DNA of 64,000 nt. Origin: Erythroxylum novogranatense. Lineage: Eukaryota; Streptophyta; Magnoliopsida; Malpighiales; Erythroxylaceae. The notes under the pieces are model-generated. The model was not told the DNA's origin and ran no database searches. It worked only from the letters and a program-made list of their open reading frames with translations. The stretch covers positions 22,468,309 to 22,532,308 of the forward strand of contig CM057228.1 in assembly GCA_029891385.1 (NCBI GenBank), in the 5' to 3' direction. This document shows positions 10,955 through 22,745 of the stretch, in pieces (position 1 is the stretch's first letter; every line of letters begins with the position of its first letter). The translations under genes were made by a program, and so were the position numbers.

Positions 10955-13562
10955 TGGGTCCTTGGATGATATCTGAGGGGTAAATTATATGTTAAACTAA
11001 TGAATAAATTGCATATTATGAGCGATTTTGACAAATTGATATGTGATAATAAAAAAGGAATCATAATAATAATTAAAAGGAGAGTATAAAAAAAAATCCA
11101 TTTATAATAGTTTGGCAAATCAACTTTTAGCCTAGGTCCACTCTTTAAAGTCAAGAAAGAAATTTATTATCTTCTTCCTTCAATAGTTGAAGAGCAACTT
11201 TCCATACAATATCTTCTTTTATACGAGTAAAAAGGCCTCCTTACAATCATTTTGCTTTGCCAAAAGTGAATAATCTTTTATAAATCATATTTAAGAACAA
11301 AAGAAACTCTCATAAAATATATAAAAAGCAATGTCTGGTTGTAATAACTACACAAAACTCATGTTATTTGCACCAATAAATAAATACTCAATATGTGTTG
11401 TATGATACAATGTTGCACTCTAGCCTCTTAAACCTCCTGAAAACCCTGTAGGATGTCAAATCTTCTTCTCATAACTCATACGTGGCCTATTTATGCAAAA
11501 CAACCTAAAATAGTCTTTAAAAATAGTCATTATAATGACTAGTAGCAGTAGCATATGCCACATTATTTGATCAATGTTGGACCCCGAACTTTTGATGACA
11601 ATTAGAAATATTAAAATGAATTTAAAATGAGAAAGAATTGGTGAGAATGAGAATGAATTTAAGGAAATTTGATGAAATTAAGAAAAAATTTATGAGAAAT
11701 GAATTGTTTAATTTTGAGGACTTTGATATTTGAGTGAACTTATATGGATTATGAGAGGAAAGTGGATGAGTTGATTGAAATGAAGTTAAATAGCAAGAAT
11801 TAAAGAGAAAAAGTGTGAAAATTTGAAGAATTTAGAAAGTTTGACTTTTTGGAGAGAGAATGTTTGACTTGATAGTTGACTTTTGTTTGAGGCAAAATTT
11901 GATAAAATGGTCTTCTGGAAACTTGTAGTTTATGTCAAGAGCTTTTCGTAGATATAAGGGTCGGAAATTGGTCGGTTACTATTCATATGGTCAATTACTA
12001 TTCCTTTGGTCATTTTACATTTTCTCTTATAACTTTCTCGTTTGGCCTCCGATTTACCCGAAATTCGAACCAGTGATTTCTCATCAAGTTTCCTACCTTT
12101 CCTTGCAAAAATGTCTAATTGTTAGCTCAATTGAATTTTGTCGGAATTAGCCCTCACGTTTGTCTTGTTGCTTTGCCCTATTTGAATTATGCTTCGAGAT
12201 GTTCGATTTGCTTCCGCCTTATACCTTTCGGTTCGAGTTGCTTTGGCCTCCGTTTTCATTTGTTTCCACACTTTGTTATCCGATTCGATTCGTTTCAGTC
12301 TGTTTTGCTTTCGATTCCGAGCCTTCTATTTGCTTTGTAATTTGTTTTGGATTCAATTCTTTAGTCTTTGATTTTCATGTGCTTCGTAATTTGTTTTTTT
12401 CAGTATGTTTCTTCATTTCCGTATGCTTTTCTTCCGTTCCGTTCGATATACTTTTGTTTTTGTTCTTCGTTTCGTTCTTCGGTTAAGACCCGAACCATGT
12501 ATAAGTATGATAATGGATTTTAAGAAAGAAAAGAAAAAAAAATTATATCGGATTTTCGCATCGGATTAGTCTAAGGAATTCCAACGCGATTATGTTCATT
12601 CGATCGTTTGCTTTGATTTTTTTGTGCTCGGATGTCGGATTCGTTTTGTTAAGTGTTTGTTTCCGCTTTCGATTTGTATTCGATCCGCTTCGTTATTTTT
12701 GTTTTGATTCGCTTCGATTCCGATTTGCATTTGCTTCGAGTATGCGCTTCGCTTTCGATTCTTATGCTTTGTATTGTGATTCAAAATTGTGATGTTAAAT
12801 TTTCGTTTCCATTCGATTCCGTTTTCCGTTTCGCACTTTGTTTCACTTTTCCGTTTCCGCTTTCTGGTTAGATTCTGATTAGCGATTTCTCGCTTTTCGA
12901 TTTTCCGTTCTTCGTTCTTCGTTTTTCGATTGGGATCCGGTTCCCGAATCGGGTCCCAACAATCAACATGGTCACAAACTGATGGTACATGTTTTCAAAT
13001 GACACAATCTAAAACCATAACATTAGTCACCTAAATCACTATATTGATAGACCAAACTTCTTGAAGTTTTTCAAAACTTCTTAAGTTCTTTCAAAGATTA
13101 AATACATTCTTTTGGCAAAAACTTGATTCAAAACTATTTCAAAAGTTCAATTTTTGTTTACAAATCAAAATGTTTTCTTTAAGGATTAAAATAAAATTTC
13201 TTGTAATGATGAATGGATTTATACATTATGTCCTACATACAAATGATCATGTAATGCTTGAACCTTTAACTTATTAACTTGTTTAAGATAATATTACAAA
13301 AGGATTAAAATGATTTGTTTAAGTCTTAATATGTTTGATTTCTCCTAATTTTGGTTATTCACTTGAATTACATATAAGCTCCAATTTTCTCATTTTCTTC
13401 ATCCTTTGGTAGCTCAATTGATTAAATTATCTCCTTTACTCACTTTATCATTACATTGAGTTTAATCTTTTATATGTTAATTTTCTAATAACAAGAAGTA
13501 TAAAATATTAGTAGTAATATGTCTTGTTATCATCAAAACTATGGGTTGACCTCACTTGACCA
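10955..13562 (-). mobile_element. copia-2 3' LTR (split by a solo LTR)
   Basis: Aligns by eye with 42508-43676: GAAGAGCAAC-TT-CATA-AATATCTTCTTT, CTCTAGCCTCTTAA versus CTTAGCCTCTTAA, and CTCCTTTACTCA-TTTA-CATT. It ends TTGACCA at 13562, directly followed by a polypurine tract on the minus strand. The minus-strand LTR therefore starts TGGTCAAG, with TTTTGATGATAACAA soon after as in copia-1. The left boundary is approximate. A 1387-bp solo LTR is inserted at 11575-12961. The two LTR copies are well diverged, so the element is old. Confidence 0.7.
11575..12961. mobile_element. Solo LTR, 1387 bp, TSD ATCAA
   Basis: Starts TGTTGGACCCCGA and ends TCGGGTCCCAACA, so it has TG...CA ends with an inverted terminal motif of about 13 bp. 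ATCAA flanks it at 11570-11574 and 12962-12966. Homology of the flanks to the copia-2 LTR resumes across the junction. No internal domain is present, so this is a solo LTR. The right half (about 12040-12950) is very T- and CpG-rich, with TTCG repeats such as GTTCTTCGTTCTTCG. Open frames in that part are low-complexity. Lineage is probably gypsy, not proven. Confidence 0.85.
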
Positions 13563-13577
13563 ATGATCTCCTTTTAA
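13563..13577 (-). promoter_or_regulatory. copia-2 polypurine tract
   Basis: Plus strand ATGATCTCCTTTTAA, read on the minus strand as TTAAAAGGAGATCAT immediately before the LTR start TGGTCAAG. Copia-1 has the equivalent AAAAAGGGGGAGAT before its LTR. It marks the plus-strand DNA primer and fixes the minus orientation of copia-2. Confidence 0.6.
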
Positions 13578-13586
13578 TGAGCATTA

Positions 13587-13850
13587 ATTACTAAAAAATC
13601 TCCACCTTTATTGAATTTTATAATTATATCTTGGATTTTAAAAGGTCAAAATAAAATGTTCAAAATTTTATTTTTTATAAAATAATCTACCATTAGACTT
13701 TCGATGTTGATATGGCAAGCCACATCTACTACTAACACATTTTTCACGTAGAAGACAAGTAGAATAAAAATTCCACATACGAAAACTATTTATTAAAAAT
13801 TTAAAGGATTAATTAAAAATTAAGAAAAACTACTTTACCTTCTTCCATCC
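13587..13850 (+). repeat. MULE left terminal inverted repeat
   Basis: Reverse-complement match to 38905-39145. Paired stretches, left versus right, are TTATTGAATTTTATAATTAT / TTATTGAATTTTGTAATTAT, CATTAGACTTT in both, CAAGCCACAT in both, ATAAAAATTCCACAT / ATATAAATTCCACAC and CTATTTATTAAA / TTATTTATTAAA. Order is kept over about 250 bp, with indels. Long TIRs like this are typical of MULEs. Confidence 0.75.
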
Positions 13851-15405
13851 CTTATTTGATACATTCTCCTTTCACACGCGTCCCCAATTTTCCTCTCTAT
13901 TTCTTGCGGAGCAATTGTGTGAACTTAGCGAATTAGTGTTTGTTTCTTGTTCATATCACTATTGTTATGGAGTAAATCTGTGAACCTAACAAGTCTATCT
14001 CTATTCCCATTTCATTGTTAATTGTGGAGCAACTTATCAATCAACATATCTCAATTTTAGCCTCTTAAGAGGTATTTATATAAATTAATCATTGTTCTTT
14101 TATCCCTTCATTGAAGTTGGAATTCTTATATCTTTTATATTTAGTGCCTAGTAACTGATGATTCAAAATCATTCCTTTGCATTATCATTAAATGATCGAT
14201 AGTTTTTTATTATTTATCTCTAACCTTTAATCACTAGTTATTATCAATGACCAATTTACCTTGCCAATACTAATTACCACTCAATTGAGTAGAAATTCTA
14301 CCTTTTCTTGTAAAATAGAAAAGTAGAATTCCTACCATAGCAATCCCAACTTCTCATTCTCAAGTTCATAAGGACTCTTTAGTTGGAAAAATAATAATCA
14401 CTTCCTCTAAAGACCATATACAATCATTTCTATGCATGAATTAAATAGCCATCAATGGAAAGAGAAGTTCCCAATTTTAGCTATCATTTACAAAATAATC
14501 ATTCATATATAAAAAAGTTACAAATGGACTATAGGTTCCAACATTTTGGTTATACACTAAAGCTACATTAATGATAATAAGAACATATGTTGCTTTGAAA
14601 AGAAAATGCTAGATGAGCTAAATGGACTAAAGTTAGGTTATTAGTTCTTAAAGTCATAAATAGTGACAAAGTGAGCAAAATGTTACCTATATGAAACAAT
14701 CCTTTAAATAAAACCATTCTTCCAAACATAGACTATAACATGGAAGTTCCATTCCTATAATAAGGAATAAGTAAGAGCATTTTATATTATGTTCACTCAT
14801 CTATCATTTCTTTCATCAAGTGAAATTTAGAGTAGCTATTTCAAACAACTTGAACTTCCAAACACATTGCTAGTACATAAAACACTACAAAATAAGCAAA
14901 GAGAATGTTTAAACCAAATTTGCAAAACACAACGTCATGTTGCTACTATTATGATCTATGTGTATTGATGTCTAGTAAATAAAAAACCTAAAGTATAGAA
15001 AGAGGATATGGATAATTATGTTTATAAAGTGAATATGGTTGAAAGCATTTATTATAACTTTAGTGAAAAACGAAAGGCATAGCATAACTTTATTTGATGT
15101 CTATTTATATTGTTAAAAGCATACCTTATCTATTGTTTGTTGTTTTGGTCCTACCATTTGCACCTATTTAGTTTTATTTGTTATTGTTACAATTTCTTTT
15201 TTCAATTAGAGGGATTGATTCTTTCATTTTTGCACTATTATAAAAGAAGTTAATGTAGCTATCACTACTTTAATATGTTTTTTAAAAACTAATGCTATGG
15301 TTATTTAATGTAGATGTTAGTAAATTTTAAATTTCATTATGGTAGGATGTCAGAAAGAAATGACAAAAATAAATATATTGAGAGCCATATTAAAAGAAGG
15401 ATATG
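13851..15405. other. MULE 5' interior, no gene seen
   Basis: Probable promoter and 5' untranslated or intronic region of the MULE. The first 200 bp are pyrimidine-rich (CATTCTCCTTTCACACGCG, TTTTCCTCTCTATTTCTTG), as in plant leaders. The rest is AT-rich with no long frame. The last 80 bp before the copia-1 insertion may belong to the transposase gene but the frame is unclear. Confidence 0.4.
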
Positions 15406-15410
15406 GGTTT

Positions 15411-16382
15411 TGAAGTGAATCACACGTTAATACAATACTTAGAAAACGATATAAGAATGCACGAGAAGGGGGCACGAGAAGGGGGGCTTGAATTGTGTAT
15501 TCCCCTTTTTGAAAAATCTTTCAAAACTGTTTGTTAGAAATAAAATTCTTTACAAAACTTCCGATAGATTCTAATTAATCAAAACTTTTGAAAAACCTTG
15601 TTTACGAGTTAAGTACTGATAAAACTTGAATCTAAAATATAGAGATATAGAGTGAGAGTAGTTGACACAGAGATTTATCCTGGTTCACCCCAAACCGTGG
15701 GCTCGTCCGATCCTCGAGTTCCTTATGAGATTTCACCATCTCTTGAGTTTACAAGTATTCTTCATGAGCCTCTTGGTCTCTACAATCAAGATTCTTTCAC
15801 ACTTAGCCTCTGCGCAGCTATATGTACTACTTTTCTCGAAAAGTGTTTGAACACTTATTCTGATAAAATAGCTCTCAGCTAATTAGCACAATAAGCTCGT
15901 AGATATAATTCAGCTAATTTTTCAACTCGACTAGCTTTGCTAACTTTTTCTCACTTTGTCTAACTTTGCAATCTTCAATTTCGACTTGTATTTATAGCCT
16001 TCGTCTCCAACTGCTTCTTGATTCTTGTTTCTTGAATCTTTAAAGAAACGGTTATTCAGTTGAGTTCTGTAACTAGCGTGAAATGACTCCTTCGTCTTCT
16101 TTTTGAATGCCGCATCTTCTTTTCTTCGTTTGTATTTTATCGTCTATGTTTCTGCGTCTGCGTCTGCTTTTACTATTTAGCGTCTTCGTCTGCGTCTGCT
16201 TTGCTTAGCGTCTGCGTTTGCTATTCTTTTTCGTCTGCGTCTGCTTTACTTCGTCTGTATGACTTAAATCAGTATGTACATTTGCTTGGTCATCGACTTA
16301 AATCATTTTGCTTTTCTTTTTATTGATTCTCTTTTTGTTATACATCAAAATCATATCTAAGTAAAGTCATTTGGACTTAACA
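15411..16382 (-). repeat. copia-1 3' LTR
   Basis: Plus-strand ends TGAAGTGAATC and GGACTTAACA, so the minus strand starts TGTTAAGTCC and ends CACTTCA. It is 972 bp and matches 23901-27559 outside the A1 insertion. A TATA box sits at 15989-15996. The 16130-16260 part is a CGTCTG/CGTCTGC hexamer cluster. The left LTR carries a local GCACGAGAAGGGG duplication at about 15459-15487 that the right LTR lacks. Confidence 0.93.
15989..15996 (-). promoter_or_regulatory. TATA box in copia-1 3' LTR
   Basis: Minus strand reads GGCTATAAATACAAG, a canonical plant TATA box. The same motif lies at 27174-27181 in the 5' LTR. In that copy it would drive the genomic transcript. Confidence 0.7.
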
Positions 16383-16396
16383 ATCTCCCCCTTTTT
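16383..16396 (-). promoter_or_regulatory. copia-1 polypurine tract
   Basis: Minus strand AAAAAGGGGGAGAT directly abuts the start of the 3' LTR (TGTTAAG). This is the plus-strand primer for reverse transcription and confirms the minus orientation. Confidence 0.85.
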
Positions 16397-16887
16397 GATG
16401 ATAACAAATTATATACAAAAGAAAACAAAATACAATGTTTTGAAAAGAACACAAAAACTTTTCTTCAGAACTTCTTCTTTGACTTCTTCCTTTCTTCGTC
16501 TACTTCAGTCACACCTTCTTTTCTGATCATCCTCTTTTCTTCTACTCAATCTCTTTTCCCCTTGTTCATTCTCTTCTTTTTTGCTCTTCTCCCCCTATTT
16601 GTTATAATAAAAAATGATTAACGATGATGGCTCTTTAGCAGTTCTGTCATCATCATCTTCAGATCATTCATCGTCTCCTTGATCTCGTTGACTTCTCCGC
16701 GTAATCTACTGAGTTCATCTGGTGGTCAATCGATGAGGAGGCTTGATCAACATTCTTGAGGAGGTGAGCGGTATTGTCGTAGTATAAGCATCAGAGGTCG
16801 GAATGTATTCATAATTGATCTCAATAGTTGGTGGACGAATAAACGTATCAGCTTCAGGAAGATCTAAGTCAAACGGAGCAGGCAGCA
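16397..16887 (-). other. copia-1 3' internal non-coding region
   Basis: Lies between the extra ORF and the polypurine tract. It is T- and C-rich on the plus strand (TTCTTCTTTGACTTCTTCC) with no open frame of note. A long untranslated stretch here is usual for SIRE-type elements with an extra ORF. Confidence 0.6.
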
Positions 16888-18889
16888 TCAACAACTATCT
16901 TCCTTGTAGGGGTAATGCTTCTGCTTGAATAGACAGTGTATTAGACAAAGTTCTAATACAAGGAACTCAATAAATGTCCCTGTTATTACTCTTCCCCCCA
17001 CTGGACAGTCTTCTTGCTTGTCAGTATAACTGCAGCTCGCTTCATCTTTATTCTGTGTAGAAGCGCATGCCTCATCAATTCTACGCACTTCTTCTGCTAT
17101 TTGATCTGCGGACAGATCATCAGAAACTTCTTCAGGAAATAGCTTCGACTTCCCCTTAGTCAAATCTAAAGGATATCTTGGCTGAATGTCTGGTGCAACC
17201 TTTATTTCGGTCTCCTCTGTGATCGGAAAAATAGTACACGACTTACAGGGAATTTTTGTAGGGTATGGCTTGGTAGCAGCATCCCTTAAAGCATCGTAGA
17301 AAATCTTTTCATCTTCTTTCAGTAAGTCCCATGTGTCACTATTTATCGACATAGGTTGTATGAAAGCCACTGTCTTCTTTACTGGTTGACTACAGATTGT
17401 AATAGCAGTTCTCCTTCTAGTAACAACTTCAACCATTCTGATCTTCAGCTTATGTTTTCTCAAAAACTTATGATAGTTGAATACCATCAGACAAGGTTCA
17501 TCATTATCCGAGTCTGATTCTGATGTTGCCTCTGGTTGTGCTTCAATAGGATTCTCCTGAACCGAGCTTTGCTCCACTGGTTCCTCCTGTTGAGCAATGA
17601 GAATTTCCTGAACTGTGCTTTGCTCAGTTTCTTTTTCTTTTTGAGCAGCTTCAAAGGTTTCTTTCTTTCGTCTATCTTGCCCAGCAGTTGACACGGTCGT
17701 CTTCCGATTAATCTTCTTAGTCTTGTCTTCTGCATCATTCAGTCTTGAAGATTTCTGTACTTGAGATTTTTCTCTTTCAGATTCAGATTTTTTTTTCTTC
17801 TCAGTCTCTTTGGCTTTTCTGGCTGTATCCTCTTCCAGAATAGTGACTAAGGATCTTGTTGCTCTAGGTGCACGAGATTGAGAGGATTGTTCCTGACTCT
17901 ATTCTCTGGCAATCTTTTCTTCTTGTTGCCTTAGAGTCCGAATCCTCGGTGATCTCCTTGCCTTCTTCGTAATTTCACTTAAAAGACTTTCTCCTTGTCT
18001 TTTGGCGCGCTTCTTCATCCTCCGAGGTTGACTTACTTGATTTTAGGACTACTTTGTTTTATCGTGGTCTTCTGTTGTTCTTCTTATTTCATCCGCAGCG
18101 ATCTCATACTTTGTTGAGTTCGAGAACTTGAAGCGGGAGTTTTCTTGAAACACTCCCCTCGATTCTTGTTCTCCTTGAAGAGTCTGCTTCTTCTTTAATC
18201 ACATCCTCGAACCATTCGCCGATTGTGATTGAATCAATCTTACTTTTCACTGGTACAATCCTTATATTTCCTTTGTGTAGAAGGATTCCGGATTCCTTAA
18301 AAATCCTTGTAAGAAGCATACCGTAAGGATAGTTATTTGTATCCTTCATCCCCTTAATCATGTAGTGAAAGATTAAGAAGGGTAAATCAATAGGGTTGCG
18401 ATTCAGCAGGTAAAACAAGCATTGTTCATCCAGGGTAGTTACCAAATGTCTTGAACCTGTTTTAGGTAAAATGCAATTAAACAAAATCGCATGAAGAACC
18501 CTAGCCTTTGGAACCAAACTAGAGGTCTTCCTCTCCCATGGGTCGTTGGCTCCATATAATTGTCTTCTGACATCTTCTTCTCTCATACCAACCTGGGACA
18601 TCCAACCGGCCTTGGTAGACAGAGTCTCACCAACTGATGGACAATCAGTCACCTTCCTTATCAGCTCCTTAGTCACGAGAATAGATATACCGTCTACTCA
18701 AGATATGATAGTGTTGTTTACAAGTTGAGCGTTCTTCCAGAACTCGAATACCTCATTGGTATACACTGGTTCTCGTACCTGGAAGAAATTTCTCCAACTA
18801 GCTCTTTCAATTTCTGGTTCTACGTCCATTCCATCATTCTTCAATGACTCGAAATCCACATGCCTTCCGAATATCATAGTTGCCTCCAT
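16888..18889 (-). pseudogene. Extra 3' ORF of copia-1 (plant transposon-protein type domain)
   Basis: Begins with an ATG at 18889 (MEATMIFGRHVDFESLKND) and runs through three open segments. 18889-18698 ends at a TGA inside NNTIIS. 18676-18104 contains WERKTSSLVPKARVLHAI and FLIFHYMIKG, which I recognise as the fold often annotated putative plant transposon protein, found in retroelement ORFs. 18100-17700 is Lys/Arg/Glu-rich with KKRAKRQGE and KKKSESEREK, resembling nuclear-localisation or coiled-coil sequence. 17694-16888 is an acidic tail of about 268 residues with QEEPVEQSSVQE-type repeats and ends near a Cys-containing terminus. It takes the place of the env-like gene of SIRE elements, but I see no signal peptide or clear membrane anchor. 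At least one stop and probable frameshifts break it. Function unknown. Confidence 0.7.
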
Positions 18890-19153
18890 TGTCTCAGAAT
18901 GAAAACTGTTTCTGGAAAGCTCTTCGTCTAGGGTAGGATGATTGGGAGAAATTTTGAAAACAAGATGAACCGACTAGAGATGAGAGTAACCGCAATGATT
19001 TCAGCTTTAGGCTACTTGTAGGAGTATAGTTCGGTGTATTCTAGAATCATTAAGATCCTCAAGATTATCAGATTTTTCCCTCGAAAAATTCCTTGTGAGA
19101 GAAGTTACCAGTTGTACCTTACTATTTCTAACGCCATTAGTTTTGACATTACT

Positions 19154-19786
19154 TTAGCCTAACTGTTCGCTTAACATAACCATGTTAAGGCTGCGTCTGA
19201 TCTTCTGGAACCGTTCTTCACTCAGTGGTTTGGTGAAGATGTCTGCCCATTGATGCTCTGTTTCGATGAACTGTAGACGCACCACCTTCCTCTGAACATA
19301 GTCTCTCAGGAAGTGATGTCTAACTTCGATATGCTTCACTCTAGAATGCTGAATCGGATTCTTTGACAGATTGATTGCACTTGTGTCGTCACAGTAGATT
19401 GGAATCTCCTCTTCTTGAACTGAATAGTCTTCAAGTTGATATTTGATCCATAACGTCTGTGAATAGCAACTTGCGGCAGACATATACTCTGCTTCGGCGG
19501 TTGATAGAGCGATTGAGCTTTGTCTCTTGCTTGACCAGGAAACTAGGTTTGCGCCAAGAAAGTGACATCCTCCACTTGTGCTCTTTCTTTCGATTCTATC
19601 TCCGGCATAGTCCGCATCGCAATATCCGATTAACCTGAAATCTTTACCTTTCTCAAACATTAAGCAAAGATCAGTAGTACCTGCGAGATATCTCATAATT
19701 CTTTTAACAGCAATAAAATGAGACTCTCTAAGATCGGCTTGAAATCTTGCACACAAGCATACACTGAACAAAATATCAGGTCTACT
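19154..19786 (-). pseudogene. copia-1 RNase H domain (C-terminal pol)
   Basis: The minus-strand frame carries the copia RNase H landmarks in order: ESHFIAVKRIMRYLAGTTD, GYCDADYAGD, RKSTSGGCHFLG, STAEAEYMS, IYCDDTSAI, VKHIEVRHHFLRD and DIFTKPLSEERF, ending SEQLG and a stop at 19154. The catalytic acidic residues (D in YCDADYAGD, E in STAEAEY, D in YCDDTSA) are present. The domain degrades the RNA strand of the RNA/DNA hybrid in the particle. It is separated from RT by a frameshift near 19787 (the open frame of RT ends SSCIF), so the polyprotein is broken here. Confidence 0.92.
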
Positions 19787-21229
19787 TCAGAAGATACAAG
19801 AAGAACCGATCATCCCTCTATAGAGGGTTTGATCCACCTTCTTACCAAGTTCATCTTTGGAAAAAAGGTTTGAAGGGTGCATCGGAGTCGTCATAGGCTT
19901 CACATTATTCATATCAAATTTGAACAACAGTTCTTTCACATACTTTTGTTGATGAATGAAAATTTTCTCTTCGGTTTGCTTAACTTGCAACCCAAGAAAG
20001 AACTTTAATTCACCCATCATGCTCATTTCAAACTCTTTCTTCATTAGACTCTCAAACTTCATGCATAACTTGTTTGAAGTAGCACCAAAAATGATATCAT
20101 CAACGTAAATCTGAACTAAAATAAAATCATTCTGAAAGTTTTTCCTAAAGAGCATCTTATCGACTTGACCTCTACTGAAACCATTTTCTAAAAGAAAAGT
20201 ACTCAGATGATCATACCAAGCTCTAGGAGCTTGTTTCAAGTCGTATAAGGCTTTATGAAGTCTATAGATATGGTCTGGATTTTTAACATCCTCGAAACCA
20301 GGTGGTTGCTTAACATACACCTCTTCGTCTATAAAACCATTCAGAAAGGCACTCTTCACATCCATCTGAAACAGTTTTATATCATGACAGACCGCATATG
20401 CCAGCAATATCCTAATGGCTTCAAGTCTTGCTACTGGAGCATATGTCTCATTGTAGTCTATTCCTTCTTGCTGATTGTAGCCTTGTGCTACTAATCTAGC
20501 CTTATTTCGACTTACTCTTCCTGATTCGTCTAACTTATTCTTAAAAACCCATATGGTTCCTATAATGGATTTCTTAGGAGGTTTCGAAACTAAGGACCAG
20601 ACATTATTCCTAGTAAATTGATTCAGCTCCTCTTGCATGTCTAACACCCAAGCTTCGTCTTGAAGAGCTTCTTCAACCTTCTTAGGTTCTATTTCAGAGA
20701 TAAAAGCCACATTAGCTTCTCTTCTGAATCTGGACCTTGTTCTAAATCCTTCTGAGGTCTCTCCGATAATCAACTCTTTTGGATGAGAACTTTTATATTT
20801 CCAGTCTCTTTTCAGTCCGATAGTTTCTGGAATATCTTCAACTTTGTCTACATGAGTTCCTGATGATGGAGTTTCTGTTCTATCATCTAAGTTCTTTAAA
20901 GGACCTTCACTCTCCTTATCATCTTCCTTATGGGGTTGGGAACTATCATCAAACTTGACATGGATGGTCTCCTTAACTGTCTTTGAAGTAAGGTTGTACA
21001 CCCGAAATGCCTTAGACGATGATGAGTAGCCTAGAAAGATTCCTGGATAGGTCTTTGAATCGAATTTATCCAACATCTCCTTTGTATTCAGAATAGAGCA
21101 TTTGCACCCAAATGGATGAAAGTAAGATATATTTGGTCTTCTTCCATTCCATAACTCATAAGGAGTCTTTTTCAACATGGGTCGCAATGTAATTCTATTA
21201 CGAATATAGCATGTCAGATTCACATTCAC
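19787..21229 (-). pseudogene. copia-1 integrase C-terminus and reverse transcriptase
   Basis: A 480-codon frame. It starts in the integrase C-terminal part ([20 protein letters not shown], then FGCKCSILN) and passes a low-conservation linker. It then gives the RT domain: [66 protein letters not shown] and the catalytic YVDDIIFG, then [14 protein letters not shown]. All key RT aspartates (D in [10 protein letters not shown] in YVDD) are kept. The first ATG of the open frame is internal and not a true start; the polyprotein is interrupted by frameshifts at about 21198-21229 and about 19787. Confidence 0.95.
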
Positions 21230-22195
21230 GCCTGAAGTACTTAGGAAGATTCATCTCACACAGCATGGTCCTAGCCATCTCTTGAATCGTCCTGTTCTTC
21301 CTTTCAACAACTCCATTCTGTTGAGGAGTCTTAGGAGCAGAGAAATTGTGGAAATTTCTATTCTCCTCACAGAATAATCTAAACTTCTCATTCTCAAACT
21401 CTCCACCATGGTCACTCCTGATACTGGCTATAGACATTCCTTTTTTATTCTGTAACTTTCTGAATAAGGTCCTAAAGCACTTAAAAGATTCATCTTTGTG
21501 TGATAAAAACAATATAAAAAAAAATCGAGTAAAGTCATCAACAATAACAAGTCCATATTTCTTTCTGCCAAGACTTATTGTCCTTGTTGGACCAAATAAA
21601 TCCATATGTAACAACTCTAAAGGTCTAGATGATGTTACAAAACTTTTAGAAGAAAAAGAAGTTTTAACTTGTTTTCCTTTCAAACAGTTTTCACAGAAAA
21701 ACTCTTTGTCAAAACTTATTTTTGGTAATCCTCTCACCAAATCATGTTTTGCCAATTTTGAAATATGTTTAAAAGAGACATGACCTAGCTTTTTATGCCA
21801 GATTAGTCTTTCTTCTTCGGAAGATAGAAAACATGAAATATTTTGACTTTGAAAATCTTCTAAATTAATTTTGTAAAGATTGTTTCTTCTCTTGGCAGAG
21901 AAAAGTATAGACCCATCTTTGTTTCTGACTTCGCAAAGATTTTGATTGAATATGACTGTGAAACCAGAATCACACAATTGACTGACGCTAATCAAGTTAT
22001 GCTTCAGACCATCAACAAGCAATACATTATTTATGCATGCAAAAGAATCTTTACCTATTTTACCGATTTCAATAATCTTGCCATGCTGGTTATCTCCGAA
22101 AGTTACCGATCCTCCCTTCTTATACTGAAAGTCTAGGAACATAGACCTTCTTCCCGTCATATGTCGCGAGCATCCGCTGTCTAAATACCAATGAT
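21198..22195 (-). pseudogene. copia-1 protease and integrase core
   Basis: The frame begins with the aspartic protease site YLDSGCSRHMTG at about 22190-22155. Next comes the pre-integrase zinc-binding part: HKKLGHVSFKHI, then CENCLKGKQ. The integrase core has HMDLFGPTR, RSDHGGEFEN and NGVVERKNRT, supplying the D, D and E catalytic residues. A single-base frameshift lies just upstream: the previous frame reads PWKIRQ, whereas the protease frame expects WK then a H-H-W motif before the DSG. A second frameshift after LPKYFRRE leads into the RT frame. Confidence 0.93.
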
Positions 22196-22745
22196 GCTTG
22201 CCGTATTTTCCAAGGAAGGATATCTAAAGGAGAAACTATTTTATTTTTTGGTACCCATAATTTTTTGGGTCCTTTATGGTTAGTAGTATGCATATGATGA
22301 GTTCTTTGATGCATATAACTAGATCGTTGATTAAAATGAGATTTATTATGGTTTCTCTTTTGAAAGAAAGGTTTTTTATGAGACTGAGTCTTGTTACTTG
22401 TAAACCCTAATCCGGTTTTATCACTCGGATGTCTACATTTTCCAAGCATCTCATTCATTTTCTTAGTGCTCTCTGTGAAAGTAGCTAAATCAGCTGACAA
22501 ATTCTTAATTCTTAGTTTAAGCTGATTGATCTCTTCTGATCTGTCTACAACATTATTCTTTTCTTCTAATTGTTTTTTCAGACAAATATTTTCTCTCTCT
22601 ATTTCTTCCGTATGTCTAATATTTTCTGCATACTTTTTCTTTAATGATTTGTCTTGTTTGAGAATAGCATGAGAATCTTCTAATAGTTACGAGTAGGCAT
22701 CATGCAAATTATCGTAGTCGATTTTACCTCCTCATCACTATCTTC
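22120..22745 (-). pseudogene. copia-1 gag-protease linker
   Basis: The minus-strand frame at 22500-22120 reads STKKMNEMLGKCRHPSDKTG, LGFTSNKTQ and GPKKLWVPKNKIVSPLD. This is the standard copia stretch between gag and the protease. The segment 22501-22745 upstream codes for a charged, coiled-coil-like stretch (glutamate, lysine and asparagine rich, with repeated leucine) but has an interruption at about 22690 relative to gag. The end overlaps the protease frame because of a +1 shift at about 22205. Confidence 0.8.

Noticed and set aside
12160..12486. Phe/Cys-rich plus-strand frames in the 1.4 kb solo LTR
   Set aside because: They follow from the TTCG/TTTG-rich composition; all three frames are similarly open.
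13587..13595. 9-bp target duplication for the MULE
   Set aside because: No matching 9-mer could be found at the two outer ends; the boundaries may be off or decayed.
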